From Dipteronia dyeriana (lineage: Eukaryota; Streptophyta; Magnoliopsida; Sapindales; Sapindaceae), in NCBI GenBank assembly GCA_032871835.1, contig CM065296.1:17190001-17254000 (forward strand): a stretch of 64,000 bases of DNA, read 5' to 3'. Each line of letters starts with the position of its first letter. The stretch's first letter is position 1. This document shows, piece after piece, positions 1 to 10,464 of this stretch. The translations under genes and the position numbers were made by a program. A model generated the notes under the pieces. The model worked only from the letters and a program-made list of their open reading frames with translations. It was not told the origin of the DNA and ran no database searches.

Positions 1-1385
1 TCAAGCATTAAAGGTAAAATCACTTGTTTAACTTTCATTGAAGAGGTATTAGTGCACACACACACTCATGCATTTTCTTTTTATTATCTTGCATGTATTC
101 TTATTTGCCATCTTGTATGCCTTGTGTGTCTTAATTTTTGTTTGAGCGTTGAATACACTTTTGTGCCTCAAAAAGAGGATTTTTTTTCTCTGTTTCACGG
201 CTCAGACCGCTCTCCTTGCAGTGCCTATGCCGCGGTCTGTACAACGGTGTTTACAAGAGGCTGCACGTTGTGGCTACTGTGGCTACTGTGGCCTATGCTT
301 TTTGCATGCACCGCGGTCTCCCAAGCAGAAATTCACAAGCGTTGCATGATGTCCAGACCATGGTCTGTGCACTTGCATGCACAACGGCCTATAGAACGGT
401 GTTGTCCATGCGATGCACCGTTCTCTGTGTCGTGGTCTGGACACTTGCCTATACCGCGGTACAGCTAGCGGTCCTGACGGGATTTGGTTGCCCTTCTTCC
501 AAAACGATGCCACTTTGTGTAGGGCACCATATATATATGTTCTCTTCTCTTCTCTTTGTTTCTTAAGAGTCCAATAAGCCATTTTTGTGTGTTCTAGCTT
601 TTCTAGAGAGAGAGGGACTCCCAAACACTCAATTTTACTCAACCCAACTTCAACTCATGATCATCTAGCTTCATTCTAGGATCATTCAAGCATGGAGCAT
701 CATCTTCTTCTTGATTAGGTAACTTCTACATGCTCTAGACTTTATAGTTTCATTACAAAGACAAGTATACCTAGGGTTTTAGTCTCTATTGCTTATTAAA
801 TGCTTGCTTGTACGGTAAATTGCTTTTATGACATGCTTGTGTATTGATTGTTGGTTTAGATGCATTAATTTGTGATAGCTAAAATTTAGGACAGTTTTAC
901 TCTTTTAGCTAATTCTTCTTGCCTTTGCATTTAGAACATTGATATCTAGGATTTCATTTAATTGTCATTATTATTCCTAGATAAGCATGAATGTCTTGAC
1001 CTAGCATTTTTACCTATAGAATATTCTTGGATATTCACTTATCTCTTCATTATATGTTAAGCTTATGGCTATATGATTAGTGCAGAAGGTTGGTGATCCA
1101 AAATTACTATTAAGGTCCGTTGGGTAGAGTGAAAGGGTTAGTAACTGGAGGGTTAGACAGGAGGTCAACCTAGGTTGTAAACTTTCTCTCAATAGTGTAT
1201 TTTGAGGATCGAGTGTGGCGCACTGAACAACCCGTGGTTTTTCCCATTTGGAGGGTTTCCACGTATATATTGCGTGTTGTTACTGTTTTATGTTTGTTGT
1301 CTTTTGTTTGAACACTTAGTAGAATGGGGTAGAATCGATAATATTGATTAATTCACAAAATTGGTAATCTATCGAAGTAAAACCT
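1..1385 (+). repeat. 5' LTR of element A, truncated at both ends
   Basis: Matches the 3' LTR from about 7916 onward almost base for base, including the ACACACAC start, the CCGCGG palindrome region (CCGCGG at 230, 311 and 454), the TATA box near 530 and the block ending 'aaaacct'. Position 1 corresponds to about base 100 of the LTR. The match stops at 1385, where the last ~55 bases of the LTR, the primer site and some leader are missing. Confidence 0.9.
530..538 (+). promoter_or_regulatory. TATA box in the LTR of element A
   Basis: TATATATA directly follows the CpG-rich palindrome block and is followed by a CT-rich stretch (TTCTCTTCTCTTCTC), the usual layout of a plant LTR promoter. The same box is at 8425-8433 in the 3' LTR, 55760-55767 and 60921-60929 in element E, and near 33720 in the truncated LTR. 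Promoter activity is inferred. Confidence 0.6.
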
Positions 1386-1478
1386 TCCTTGCTCTGTGTG
1401 TGTCTTGTTTATTGCATTTAGTTTGATTGTTTTCTTTTTGTGTGACATTGTATTTGCATTACATCCATTACCCTCAAC

Positions 1479-3182
1479 ATGAGGGAGCCTCAAGCACAAG
1501 ACACCCTTTGCTCAATAGGGTGAATAATGCTTCTTGGAAGGGCAAGATGGAAGCCTATCTTTGTCAAATAGAGGACCGTGCTTGGATGGCTATTGAAAAT
1601 GGGTATATTCCTCCAACAATGACCAATGACGATGGTGTAGAAGCTCTTAAGCCCAAGTCTAGTTGGAGTACTCAAGAGTTTGAAGCATCCAAATGGAACA
1701 ACAAGGTCATGCATGCCATCCTTTACGCTATAGGCGATAATCAATACAAGTTGGTCCAAAACACTATGATTGCAAAGGAGGCTTGGGTAGTCAAGGACTC
1801 AAAGCTCCAAGTCCTCCAAATGCAATTTGATATGATTAGGATGAAGGAGCATGAATGCTTCAGTGACTTTCAAGTGAAGTTGATATATATCGTCAACCAA
1901 AGTCATCAACTTGGTGACCCCAATTCGGATAGGAGAGTCAAGCAAAAAATTTATGAGGTCACTTCTGTCATGGTTCGAATCAAAGGTGACAGCACTTGAA
2001 GAGAATAGTGAGTACAAGAATATGAAGCCAAGTGAAGTCATTGGAAGACTTCTAGCTTATGAGTCAAGATGGAACACCTCACCCACACCTCCGAAGAAGC
2101 AAAAGAGCATTGCCTTGAAGATCGCCAAGGTTGAAGAAAATGAGGAGGACTCGGATGAAGAAATGGCCCTCATGGTTAAAAGATTCAAAAAATTCATGAA
2201 GTTTGAGAGGAAAGGATTTGGGTCCAAGGGAAAGGAAGTGAAAAAGAAAACTCCTTTCAAGAAGATTGAAAAGTCTCAAGAAAGTGACTCCAAGAAGGGC
2301 ATTCAATGTTACGAATGCAGTGGTTTTGGTCACATTGCTCCAGAATATGCAAATTTGAAGCAAAAAAGGAAGGGGAAGGCCATGGCGTCCATTTGGAGTG
2401 ATAGTGAAGACTTAGAAGAGGAAGAAAAATCTTTGGATGATGAAAATAGAGTTACAAACTTCATTGCCTTCACGACATCACATAATAGCAAGGAAGTTGT
2501 GAGTGATAAGGAAGAAGTAGATGACTCTAGTGATGAGAGCACCTTCTCTAACTCTAGGTTTGAGATTGATGAGAAAATGGAGTACGTAGACTTCATGAAG
2601 TTTTTTGAAAAGTCTAGATTGAAAAAGAAGAAGGAGATTCAAGAGTTGAAAAAAGAGAATCTAGAGTTGACTTTGAAGATAACTCACTTGAGTGAAACAA
2701 TAAAGAGTGGAAAAGAGTTAGAAGAGAGCTTGAAATTAGAGCTTGTGATTACTAAGAAGAGTGAAGTGAACTTAAAGATTGAGCTTAAGGAAGCAAAAGA
2801 ATTGGTTGCCAAGATGACATCTAGAACCGAGAAACTTGACAAGATGCTATCATGTGGGAAGAGTCCCAGTGATAAAATAGGCTTAGGATATATGGAAGGC
2901 AAGGATGCTACTTCCTTGAAAAAGACCATCTTTGTCAAGAGTCAAGAGGATAAAGAGGTTCAAGATTCACACCAACAAATGAGATTGAATGAAGTTGGAG
3001 AATCATCAAAGCAAGCTCAAATGAAGGCTCAAACAAAGTCTCAAGCTAAAGCTCATCCACCAAAAGCTGGAGCTCAACATACAAGACCTCAACTTCCAAG
3101 GAGTTCTCAAAGTCAACAAAGGATTCTTCACCTACAAACAAGAAGGGAAGCTAATTCGGCTCAACCACAAAGAATGTTTTAA
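1479..3182 (+). pseudogene. gag: gag of element A, frameshifted
   Basis: Encodes the Sirevirus Gag (RNA binding and particle assembly). The N-terminal part (SWKGKMEAYLCQIEDRAWMA, LKPKSSWSTQEFEASKW) matches the copies at 30032 (minus) and 56969 (plus). Defects: the ATG at 1479 is out of frame after a small deletion; a stretch is lost near 1785, where EAW joins VVKDSK; and a frameshift at about 1950 moves the reading into the frame used from 1911 to 3182. The first CCHC knuckle is CYECSGFGHIAPEY, with the last Cys changed to Tyr. A long charged coiled coil (about 2560-2840) and a Gln/Ser-rich tail follow. It is clearly the same protein family as the other two copies. Confidence 0.88.
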
Positions 3183-4939
3183 AGAAGGGATTCGGCTCAA
3201 CACCAAAGGACAACTCAAAGGAGAGGGAAGTCTTCCATGCATGCCCAAGGATATGGTATGAATTCTTACTTTACTCTTATTTATCATTATTGTGGTGTTA
3301 AAGGTCACATAAGACCGAATTGTTTTAAATTTATTAAGTTGTATCGTTTTGAAAGCATGATTGAGACGAATATGCTTAGAAGAGCCAAAATACATGCACC
3401 TAGGAATTTTAGAGAAAATGAACCCATAGCTCCTAGGAATTGTAATATTTCATCTAGGTGGACTAGAAGGGATAAATATTATTGTCATGTAGCTCAAGTA
3501 GCCCTAAAAGCCAAAGCTATCAATACTTGGTACCATGATAGTGGGTGTTCTAGGCACATGACTGGAAACAAGAGTTTCTTTGAAACTCTTATGATGGAGG
3601 ATGGTGGATTTGTCACCTTTGGTGATGGTTCTCATAAGAAGGTTTTAGGAAAAGGAAACATATCCATCCCCGATTTTCCCTCCTTGCCTAATGCTCTTTA
3701 TATAGGTGGCTTGCAAGCTAATCTTATTAGCATATCACATTTAAGTAATGAAGGGCTTTCGGTTATGTTTGGCAAAGTTGATTGTTCTATTCTAAGAGAA
3801 GATGGACAAGTTTTATTGAAAGGCAAGAGATCAAGTGACAATTGTTATTGTCTTGATTCCAATGGCATCTCTTGCAATTTGTCTAGTTGTGATCAAGTTG
3901 AATTATAGCATCAAAGGTTAGGCCATATGAATTTCAAAGAATTGAAAGTTCTTGAGTGGTTGAATGTTGTGAGAGGCCTTCCTAAGTTTGGAAATAGGAT
4001 TGAATGAGTGTGTGGACTGTGTCAGTAAGGAAAGCAAACTAAGAGTGTGCATAAAAAGAGTAAACATCTTGTCACTAATGAGCCGCTAGAGCTTCTTCAT
4101 ATGGACCTTATGGGTCCCATGCAAACCGAGAGTCTCGATGGCAAGAGGTACATCTTTCTGTGTGTTGATGATTTTTCTAGATTTACATAGACCTACTTTC
4201 TTAGAGAAAAATCTGAAACTTTTGAAATCTTTAAAAAACTTTGCACTAAAATTCAAAATGAGAAGGATTCACACATAAAATGCATTAAGAGAATTAGGAG
4301 TGACCATGGGAGAGAATTTGAAAATGTTTACTTTGAAAAATTTTGTGATAGCCTTGGAATCTCCCATGAGTTCTCAGCTCCTCGAACTCCTCAACAAAAT
4401 GGAGTTGTTGAGAGCAAGAATAGGGTCCTCCAAGAGATGGCTCATGTGATGTGTTTAGCAATAATGTTCCTAGGAATCTTTGGGCCGAGGAAGTGAATAC
4501 AGCTTGTTATATAGGAAATAGAGTGTTTTTAAGTCTCGGTACTATGCAAACCTCTTATGAATTGTGGAACGGAAGGAAGCCAGATGCTAGTTACTTCAAC
4601 TTATTTGGAAGCAAGTGTTACATTTTAAATGACCGTGATCAACTTAGCTAGTTTGATGCTAAAAGTGATGAGGGGATTTTGATTGGCTATGCTCTAAATA
4701 GTAAGGCCTATAGAGTTTTTAATTTGAAAACACGAAGTGTTATGGAATCATCCAATGTGATCATAGATGATTGTAGGCCTAAGGTTAGTAACCATGATGA
4801 GGAGATTAGTATGGTTGATGATTCTCCTTTGAAGAAGATTTTTGAGACTTCAAGTGATGAAAAGTCAAATCTTGAGATAGATGTCTCTCAATTTCTTGAT
4901 AAAGATTCTACCTTGGACTCTAAGGAACCTGCTCCTTAG
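3183..4939 (+). pseudogene. pol: protease and integrase region of element A
   Basis: Starts with the second CCHC knuckle (YHYCGVKGHIRPNC, first Cys changed to Tyr). The aspartic protease motif follows (WYHDSGCSRHMTGNKSFF, about 3530-3590), then the pre-integrase region. A TAG at about 3906 replaces the Trp of LWHxRLGHMNF. The integrase zinc-binding segment carries further stops near 4006 and 4025, and the core still shows LHMDLMGPMQTES, CVDDFSRFT, IRSDHGREFEN and PQQNGVVESKNR. A frameshift near 4450 leads into NNVPRNLWAEEVNTACYIGN. This gene would have processed the polyprotein and inserted the cDNA; here it cannot do so. Confidence 0.87.
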
Positions 4940-5039
4940 GTCAGACATCTTCACAACAAGAGTGACATCATTGCAGATGTGAATGAAGGTGTTAGGACTA
5001 GGCATCAATTAGCAAATCCAATTTGCAAATCCAATTAGC

Positions 5040-6588
5040 TATACTTGCTACACCTCTAAAATTGAACCCCAAAAGGTTGATGAAGCCTTAAGTGATGAGT
5101 TTTGGGTACTTATTATACAAGAAGAGCTAAATCAATTTGAAAGAAATGAGGTTTGGACCCTAGTTCCTAGGCCTAAGAATGCTAATGTGATAGGCACCAA
5201 GTGGGTCTATAGGAATAAATCCGATGAGGATGGCAACATTATGCAAAATAAGGCTAGACTTGTAGCAAAAGGATACTCACAAATTAAGGGTATCAACTTT
5301 GAGGAGACTTTTGCTCCCGTTGCCCGATTAGAGTCCATTAGGCTTCTCTTATTCATCTCTTGTGTGCATAAGTTTAAATTGCATCAAATGGATGTTAAGA
5401 GTGCCTTCCTCAATGGCTTCTTGCAGGAGAAAGTGTTTGTTGAGCAAGCCAAGGGGTTTATAGATCCATATCACCCCAATCATGTTTATCGTCCCAAAAA
5501 TGCTCTATATTGGTTGAAACAAGCACCAAGGGCTTGGTATGAGCGTCTCACTCTTTATCTTGTTGACAATGGATATTCTAGAGGAAGTGTTGACAAGACC
5601 CTGTTCATCAAGTGTACTAAAGATGAGCTATTCATAACTCAAATTTATGTTGATGACATAGTTTTTGGTTCCACAAACAACTTGAAAGTTAAACAATTTG
5701 TTGGTGTCATGACTCATGAGTTTGAAATGAGCAAGGTTGGTGAACTCAATTACTTCCAAGGATTGAAATCAAGCAAATGCATGATGGGATCTTCATATCC
5801 CAAGCTAAATATGCCAAGAATCTAGTGAGGAAATTTGGCCTTGAAAATGCCAAGCATTGTGACACACCTATGAGTACCATATTGAAACTTAGCAAGGATG
5901 CTAGTGGAAAAAGTGTGGATCAAAGTCTATATCGTGGCATGATAAGAAGCTTACTATACTTGACTGCTAGTAGGCTCGATATAGGTTTTAGTGTTGGTGT
6001 GTATGCTAGGTATCAAGCCAATCCCAAGGAATCTCATCTCTCCTCTGTGAAGAGAATCATTCGATATGTGAATGGGATATCCAACTATGGGATATGGTAC
6101 TCTTTTGACACTAATGCTAGTTTAGTTGGCTTTAGTGATACAGATTTGGCAGGTAATTGTGATGATAGGAAGAGTACATCGGGTGGTTGCTTCTTCCTAC
6201 GAAAAAATCTTGTGTCATGGTTTTGCAAGAAGCAAAATTCCATCTCATTATCCACAATCGAGGCCGAGTATATAGCCGCTGGGAGTGCTTGCACACAACT
6301 CCTTTGGATGAAGCAAATGATTGTGGATTATGGCTTTGAGCAAGGTACTCTAACCCTTTATTGTGATAACATGCGTGCCATTAATATTTCAAAAAATCAT
6401 GTCTAACATTCTAGAACTAAGCATATTAACATTAGACATCATTTCATTAGAGAGCTAGTTAAGAGCAAATGCATTGCACTTGAACATGTGGGCATAAATG
6501 ATCAACTAGCAGACTTGTTTACAAAACCATTGGATTCAACTAAGTTTAAATCTCTTAGTAGGTCTATTGGGATTTGTCATATGCATTG
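5040..6588 (+). pseudogene. pol: reverse transcriptase and RNase H of element A
   Basis: RT begins around [20 protein letters not shown], continues with [20 protein letters not shown] and reaches the catalytic box YVDD at about 5647 ([13 protein letters not shown]). A frameshift at about 5770-5820 separates RT from the connection and RNase H part (5777-6406). The RNase H region has the FSDTDLAGNCDDRKSTSGG and STIEAEYIAAGSACTQLLWM motifs. A TAA at 6404 interrupts it; the last residues ADLFTKPL are read through to about 6588. Compared with element M the region is nearly full length but broken by at least two lesions. Confidence 0.9.
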
Positions 6589-7045
6589 ATGAGTTTTGGT
6601 GTTTGACCTATATGGGGAGCTCAAGCAAAGAGAGGAAACTTGCATTCTAATAAGTAAATAATTGTTCAATTTTATGATCTTTAATTAATTGCTTGAGTAT
6701 CTTGGATGCATATATTATTATATGACTTTTATTTAATAAGTGTGTTTTTGCCTTATTCGGAATGCATGTCTCATTTGTGTTCAAGTATGTATTTTTAGAC
6801 TAGGGAATTTGATTGGGAAGTACATTTGATTGACCCAAATTTTATCTCCATGTTTATGAAAACTTGATCTTGACATGCTTAAAGTGTTATGCATGATGAA
6901 TTTATTGAATGCTTAAAAAATGATTGCAAATATGTGTGCAATTGAATTTTGAGACTTTATTCAATAAGGATATTGTATCCATTTCAAGGATTTCACAATC
7001 CAAAAGTCTCTCTCTCTTTACTTGTTGAACAAGGCTACTATCGTA

Positions 7046-7060
7046 CAGGCATCTCGCCTG
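7046..7060 (+). other. conserved small hairpin in the Sirevirus 3' UTR
   Basis: CAGGC-ATCTC-GCCTG forms a perfect 5-bp stem. The same site in element E (59568-59582) reads CGGGCATTCCACCCG, where the second pair changes from A-T to G-C. In element M (24395-24409, minus) the stem is decayed. Confidence 0.45.
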
Positions 7061-7430
7061 GCAAAATCTAAAAGGGTGCAATAGTCGCTCATGTCTTGTT
7101 CAACTTGTAAAGCTTGATAGTTGCTCTTATTTTATGTTAAACTATATCTTGTTTTCCATTGACAATTTCGTACAAATTGGTTTGACTTCTCTTGGAACCT
7201 CATGTGTTATTTTCCTTTGCCAAATACTATGCTTTTGGAAATTGATGTTGCATGTATTTCATTCAAGGCAATCTTTTCGCACATGTTCCAATCAATAAAA
7301 CTTCCTTGAATTTCTCTCTCTCATAATTAAATTGCATAAATTTGTTGTATATGATTATGCATTTACATTGCAAATATCTCTCTTTGCTACAGCATCCCGG
7401 TTGTGAAATACTCATTTGCCTATCTTGTGA

Positions 7431-7515
7431 CAAAAAGGGGGAGTAATGTTGGATTTAGGGGGAGCTTGTGTTGTTTTTTTTCCATATAAGAGGAGAATGT
7501 CATTTTTAGGGGGAG
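7431..7515 (+). promoter_or_regulatory. cluster of internal polypurine tracts, element A
   Basis: CAAAAAGGGGGAG at 7431, AGGGGGAG at 7457 and AGGGGGAG at 7508. Repeated tracts of this form upstream of the 3' LTR are a known hallmark of Sireviruses and may act as plus-strand priming sites. Confidence 0.75.
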
Positions 7516-7804
7516 TTGACTTTGTGTTGTTAGCTTATGTGCATTGTTGATTGTATGTTACTTGTTTCTAAATTCATACAAATTGCACTTGTTTTTATTT
7601 TTCTTGATCGCTCTCATACACTTGTCTTGAAAAATGTAGTTCCTTGTTTTGTAGGGGTGATCATTCTACAAGAGATGGAAGATTTGAAGATTTAGCTTTA
7701 GGTATCTCTTGTAATATAGGATGCTTTAGTTGACCTCTTGTTGTTTCTTATGTGTTTTGTTGTGAGGATACTTTGTGAGTGAGTGGTTTTGTCACGAAAT
7801 AGCC

Positions 7805-7816
7805 AAATGGGGAGAT
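7805..7816 (+). promoter_or_regulatory. LTR-adjacent polypurine tract, element A
   Basis: AAATGGGGAGAT abuts the TG of the 3' LTR. The same sequence flanks the 3' LTR of element M (23610-23621, read on the minus strand). Confidence 0.7.
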
Positions 7817-9345
7817 TGTAAGTTCCTCGGTGTTTGATTGGCTTATTTTGTTGACAACCATATTTGGCAAACAATATGTAAGGGTAGTTTAGGGCTTCAT
7901 TGTTCGTAACCAAGCTCAAGCATCAAAGGTAAAATCATTTGTTTAACTTTCATTGAAGAGGTATTAGTGCACACACACACTCATGCATTTTCTTTAAATT
8001 ATCTTGCATGCATGCTCATTTGCCATCTTGTGTGCCTTGTGTGTATTAATTTTTGTTTGAGCGTTGAATGCATTTTTGTTCCTCAAAAAGAGGAGTTTTT
8101 TTTCTCTGTTTCGCGGTTCAGACCACTCTTTGTGCAGTGCCTACATTGCGGTGTTTGCCAGAGGCTACACATTGTGGCTACCGCGACCTATGCTTGTTGC
8201 ATGCACCACAGTCTCCCAAGCGGAGTTTCACATGCGTTGCATGCTGTCTAGATTGTGGTATGTGCACTTGCATGCACAGCGGCCTACAGAGCGGTGTTGT
8301 CCAGGTGATGCACCGCTCTTTATGCCGCTGTCTGGACACTTACCTGTACCACAGTACAGCCAACGATCCTGACAGAATTTGGTTGCCCTTCTTCCAAATC
8401 AACGCCACTTTGTGTAGGGCACCATATATATATGTTCTCTTCTCTTCTCTTTGGTTTTTAAAAGTCCAAGAAGCCATTTTTATGTGTTCTAGCTTTTCTA
8501 GAGAGAGAGGGACTCCCAAACACTCATTTTTACTCTACCAAACTTCATCTCATGATCATCTAGCTTCATTCTGGATCATTCAAGCATGGAGCATCATCTT
8601 CTTCTTGACTAGGTAACTTTTTCATGCTCTAGACTTCATAGTTTCATTACAAAGACATGTATACCTAGGGTTTTAGTCTCTATTGCTTATTAAATGCTTG
8701 CTTGTATGGTTAATTGCTTTTATGACAAGCTTTGGTATTGATTGTTGGTTGAGATGCATTAATTTGTGATAGCTAGAATTTAGGACGGTTTTACCCATCT
8801 AGTTAAATCTTCTTGCCTTTGCATTTAGAACATTGATATCTAGGATTTGATTTAATTGTCATTATTAATCCTAGATAAGCATGAATGTCTTGACCTAGTA
8901 TTTTTACATATAGAATATTCTTGCATATTCACTTAGGTTGCCATTATCTCTTCAATGTTGGTTAAGCTTGTGGCTATGTGATTAGTGCACAAGGTTGATG
9001 ATCCAAAATCACTATTAAGGCTCGTTGGGTAGAGTGAAAGGGTTAGTAACTGGAGGGTTAGACAGGAGATCAACCTAGGTTGTAAACTTTATCTCAATAG
9101 TGGATTTTGAGGATCGAGTGTGGGGCACTGAACAGCCCATGGTTTTTCCCAATTGGAGGGTTTCCACGTATATATTGCGTGTTGTTACTATTTTATGTTT
9201 GTTGTCTTTTGTTTGAACACTTAGTAGAATGGGGTAGAATCGATAATATTGATTAATTCATAAAATTGGTAATCTATTGAAGTAAAACCTATTCACCCCC
9301 CCCCCCCCCTCTAAGTTATAGACGCACACTTTCTAGGGAATTTCA
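7817..9345 (+). repeat. 3' LTR of element A
   Basis: Starts TGTAAGTTCC after the purine tract and ends GGGAATTTCA before B-family gag sequence. It is about 1529 bases long. It contains a decayed version of the CpG palindrome block (8110-8375), a TATA box (8425-8433) and a run of C (9296-9309) near the 3' end. Many CG dinucleotides of the palindromes are TG or CA here compared with the 5' copy. Confidence 0.93.
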
Positions 9346-10464
9346 GAGCCTTCTTAGAAAGAGACCAAGAAAGTAACCAAGATCAAAGGGAAGTGTTTCC
9401 TTTGTCGTGAAAAGGGTCAAAGGAATAGACTGAATAAGGATGAATTCAACTTGCGTTTAGGCAATTGAGCTTTGGTGTTTGCTAGTTCGGTGGAAGATAT
9501 TAGAATTAGTTTAGATTCGTATAGGCATTTAAATTTAATAGACGTTTATTATGTACCTCAATTGTAGAGGAATTTAATTTCAGTTTCTTGTTTAAATAAA
9601 TTTGGTTATTCGGTTACTTTTAATAAATTTTTTATCATTAGTAAGAATGACAAAATTATTTGTAAAGGTACATTGGTAAACGGTTTATTCTATTTGCATA
9701 GAAATATCTCTCATTTGTTAGACACAGAATCAACGGAACCTAATCATACAAGAGTAAAATTATCAAAAGATGAAACCTACATATGGCATTTGTGCCTAGG
9801 TCATATTAACCTTAATAGGATTAAAAGATTGGTCAGTGATAGACCTCTAAGTGACTTAAAGATTGCTGATCTACCAACTTATGAATCTTGTTTGGAAGGT
9901 AAAATGACCAAAAGGTCGTTTATGACCAAAGGCACAAAAGCCAACGAATGTTTAGGATTGGTACACACTGATGTGTGTGGACCTATGAGCATTCAAGCTA
10001 GAGGTGGATATGAGTACCTCATCACTTTCACAGATGATCACTCTAGATTTGGCTATGTGTATCTCATGAAACATAAGTCAGATGCTTTTGACATGTTCAA
10101 AGCATTTAAAGCTGAAGTAGAAAATCAGCTTAAGAAACGCATAAAAATCTTGAGGTCTAATCGTGGTGGAGAATATCTATCTGGTGAGTTTCAACAATAT
10201 CTTATTGATAATGGGATAATTTCTCTGTTTTTTTGCACAAGGTACACCTCAACAAAATGGGGTGGCATAAAGGAGAAATAGAACTCTTTTGGACATTGTT
10301 AGGTCTATGTTGAGTTATTCGATGCTTCCTAATTCTTTTCGGGGGATATGGTTTACAAACCGCAATGTACATTCTAAATGATGTACCATCTAAGTCGGTT
10401 CTTAAAATACTGCATGAGTTATGGACCGAGCGAAAGCCTAGTTTACAACACTTAAGGATATTTG
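9346..10464 (+). pseudogene. pol: Host B element: gag end, pre-integrase and integrase core (5' part)
   Basis: Begins in the gag tail (compare QLEPS at 14158), then a half zinc knuckle (KCFLCREKGQRNRLNKDEF) joined to pre-integrase sequence with no protease motif between them. Pre-integrase: LWHLCLGHINLNRIKRLV with the later CESCLEGKM, the HHCC zinc-binding pattern with the RLGH Arg changed to Cys. Integrase core: LVHTDVCGPMSIQARGGYEY, FTDDHSRFGYVYLMKHKSDA, and RSNRGGEYLSGEFQQYL, where the usual Asp of RSDRGGEY is Asn. The open frame (9673-10281) ends in a frameshift at about 10235. It stops at AAGGATATTTG, where LTR1 begins; the continuation is at 43939. Confidence 0.88.
10460..10464. repeat. 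Left target-site duplication ATTTG of the 33.5-kb B block
   Basis: ATTTG directly precedes LTR1. The same five bases directly follow LTR4 (43934-43938), and removing the block restores the integrase frame. Confidence 0.85.

Larger units (their letters stand above)
6589..7816 (+). other. 3' untranslated region of element A
   Basis: No convincing ORF and no env-like gene. It contains a block conserved in elements E and M: a CACAATCCAAAAGTCTCTCT motif near 6996, a small hairpin (7046-7060), and a GGTGCAATAGTCGCTCATG motif just after. Three internal purine tracts follow, then about 290 bases to the final tract beside the LTR. Confidence 0.8.
1..9345 (+). mobile_element. Sirevirus-type Ty1/copia element A (defective, left end outside the window)
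   Basis: A plus-strand copia element of Sirevirus type: partial 5' LTR (1-1385), gag with two CCHC knuckles and a coiled coil, protease, integrase, RT and RNase H remnants, a long 3' untranslated region with several purine tracts, and a 3' LTR (7817-9345). By alignment with the 3' LTR, the missing start of the 5' LTR lies about 100 bases left of the window. The right end is followed directly by gag sequence of a B-family copia element ('gagccttctt', compare 14160), so A inserted into that gag. The expected target duplication is GAGCC, whose left copy is out of view. Many stops, frameshifts and a lost primer site make it non-functional. Confidence 0.93.

Noticed and set aside
190..480. CRISPR-like spaced palindromes
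   Set aside because: Spacing and repeats are irregular, there are no cas genes, and the sequence is a plant LTR.
216..642. ORFs of 100-180 codons in the CpG-rich part of the Sirevirus LTRs (also near 8068, 33401, 55290, 60452)
   Set aside because: They are Cys/His/Arg-rich, exist on both strands and change frame between copies; this is the palindrome tract read as protein.
2057..2596. Antisense ORFs opposite gag and pol (many, for example 2330-2596, 28558-28770, 25133-25342)
   Set aside because: They mirror real coding frames, are rich in Ser/Leu/Phe as expected from the antisense of Lys/Glu-rich coiled coils, and have no own features.
6589..7816. Env-like gene downstream of RNase H, as in some Sireviruses
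   Set aside because: No ORF above about 70 codons and no signal or membrane segment in A, E or M; the region is conserved as non-coding blocks.
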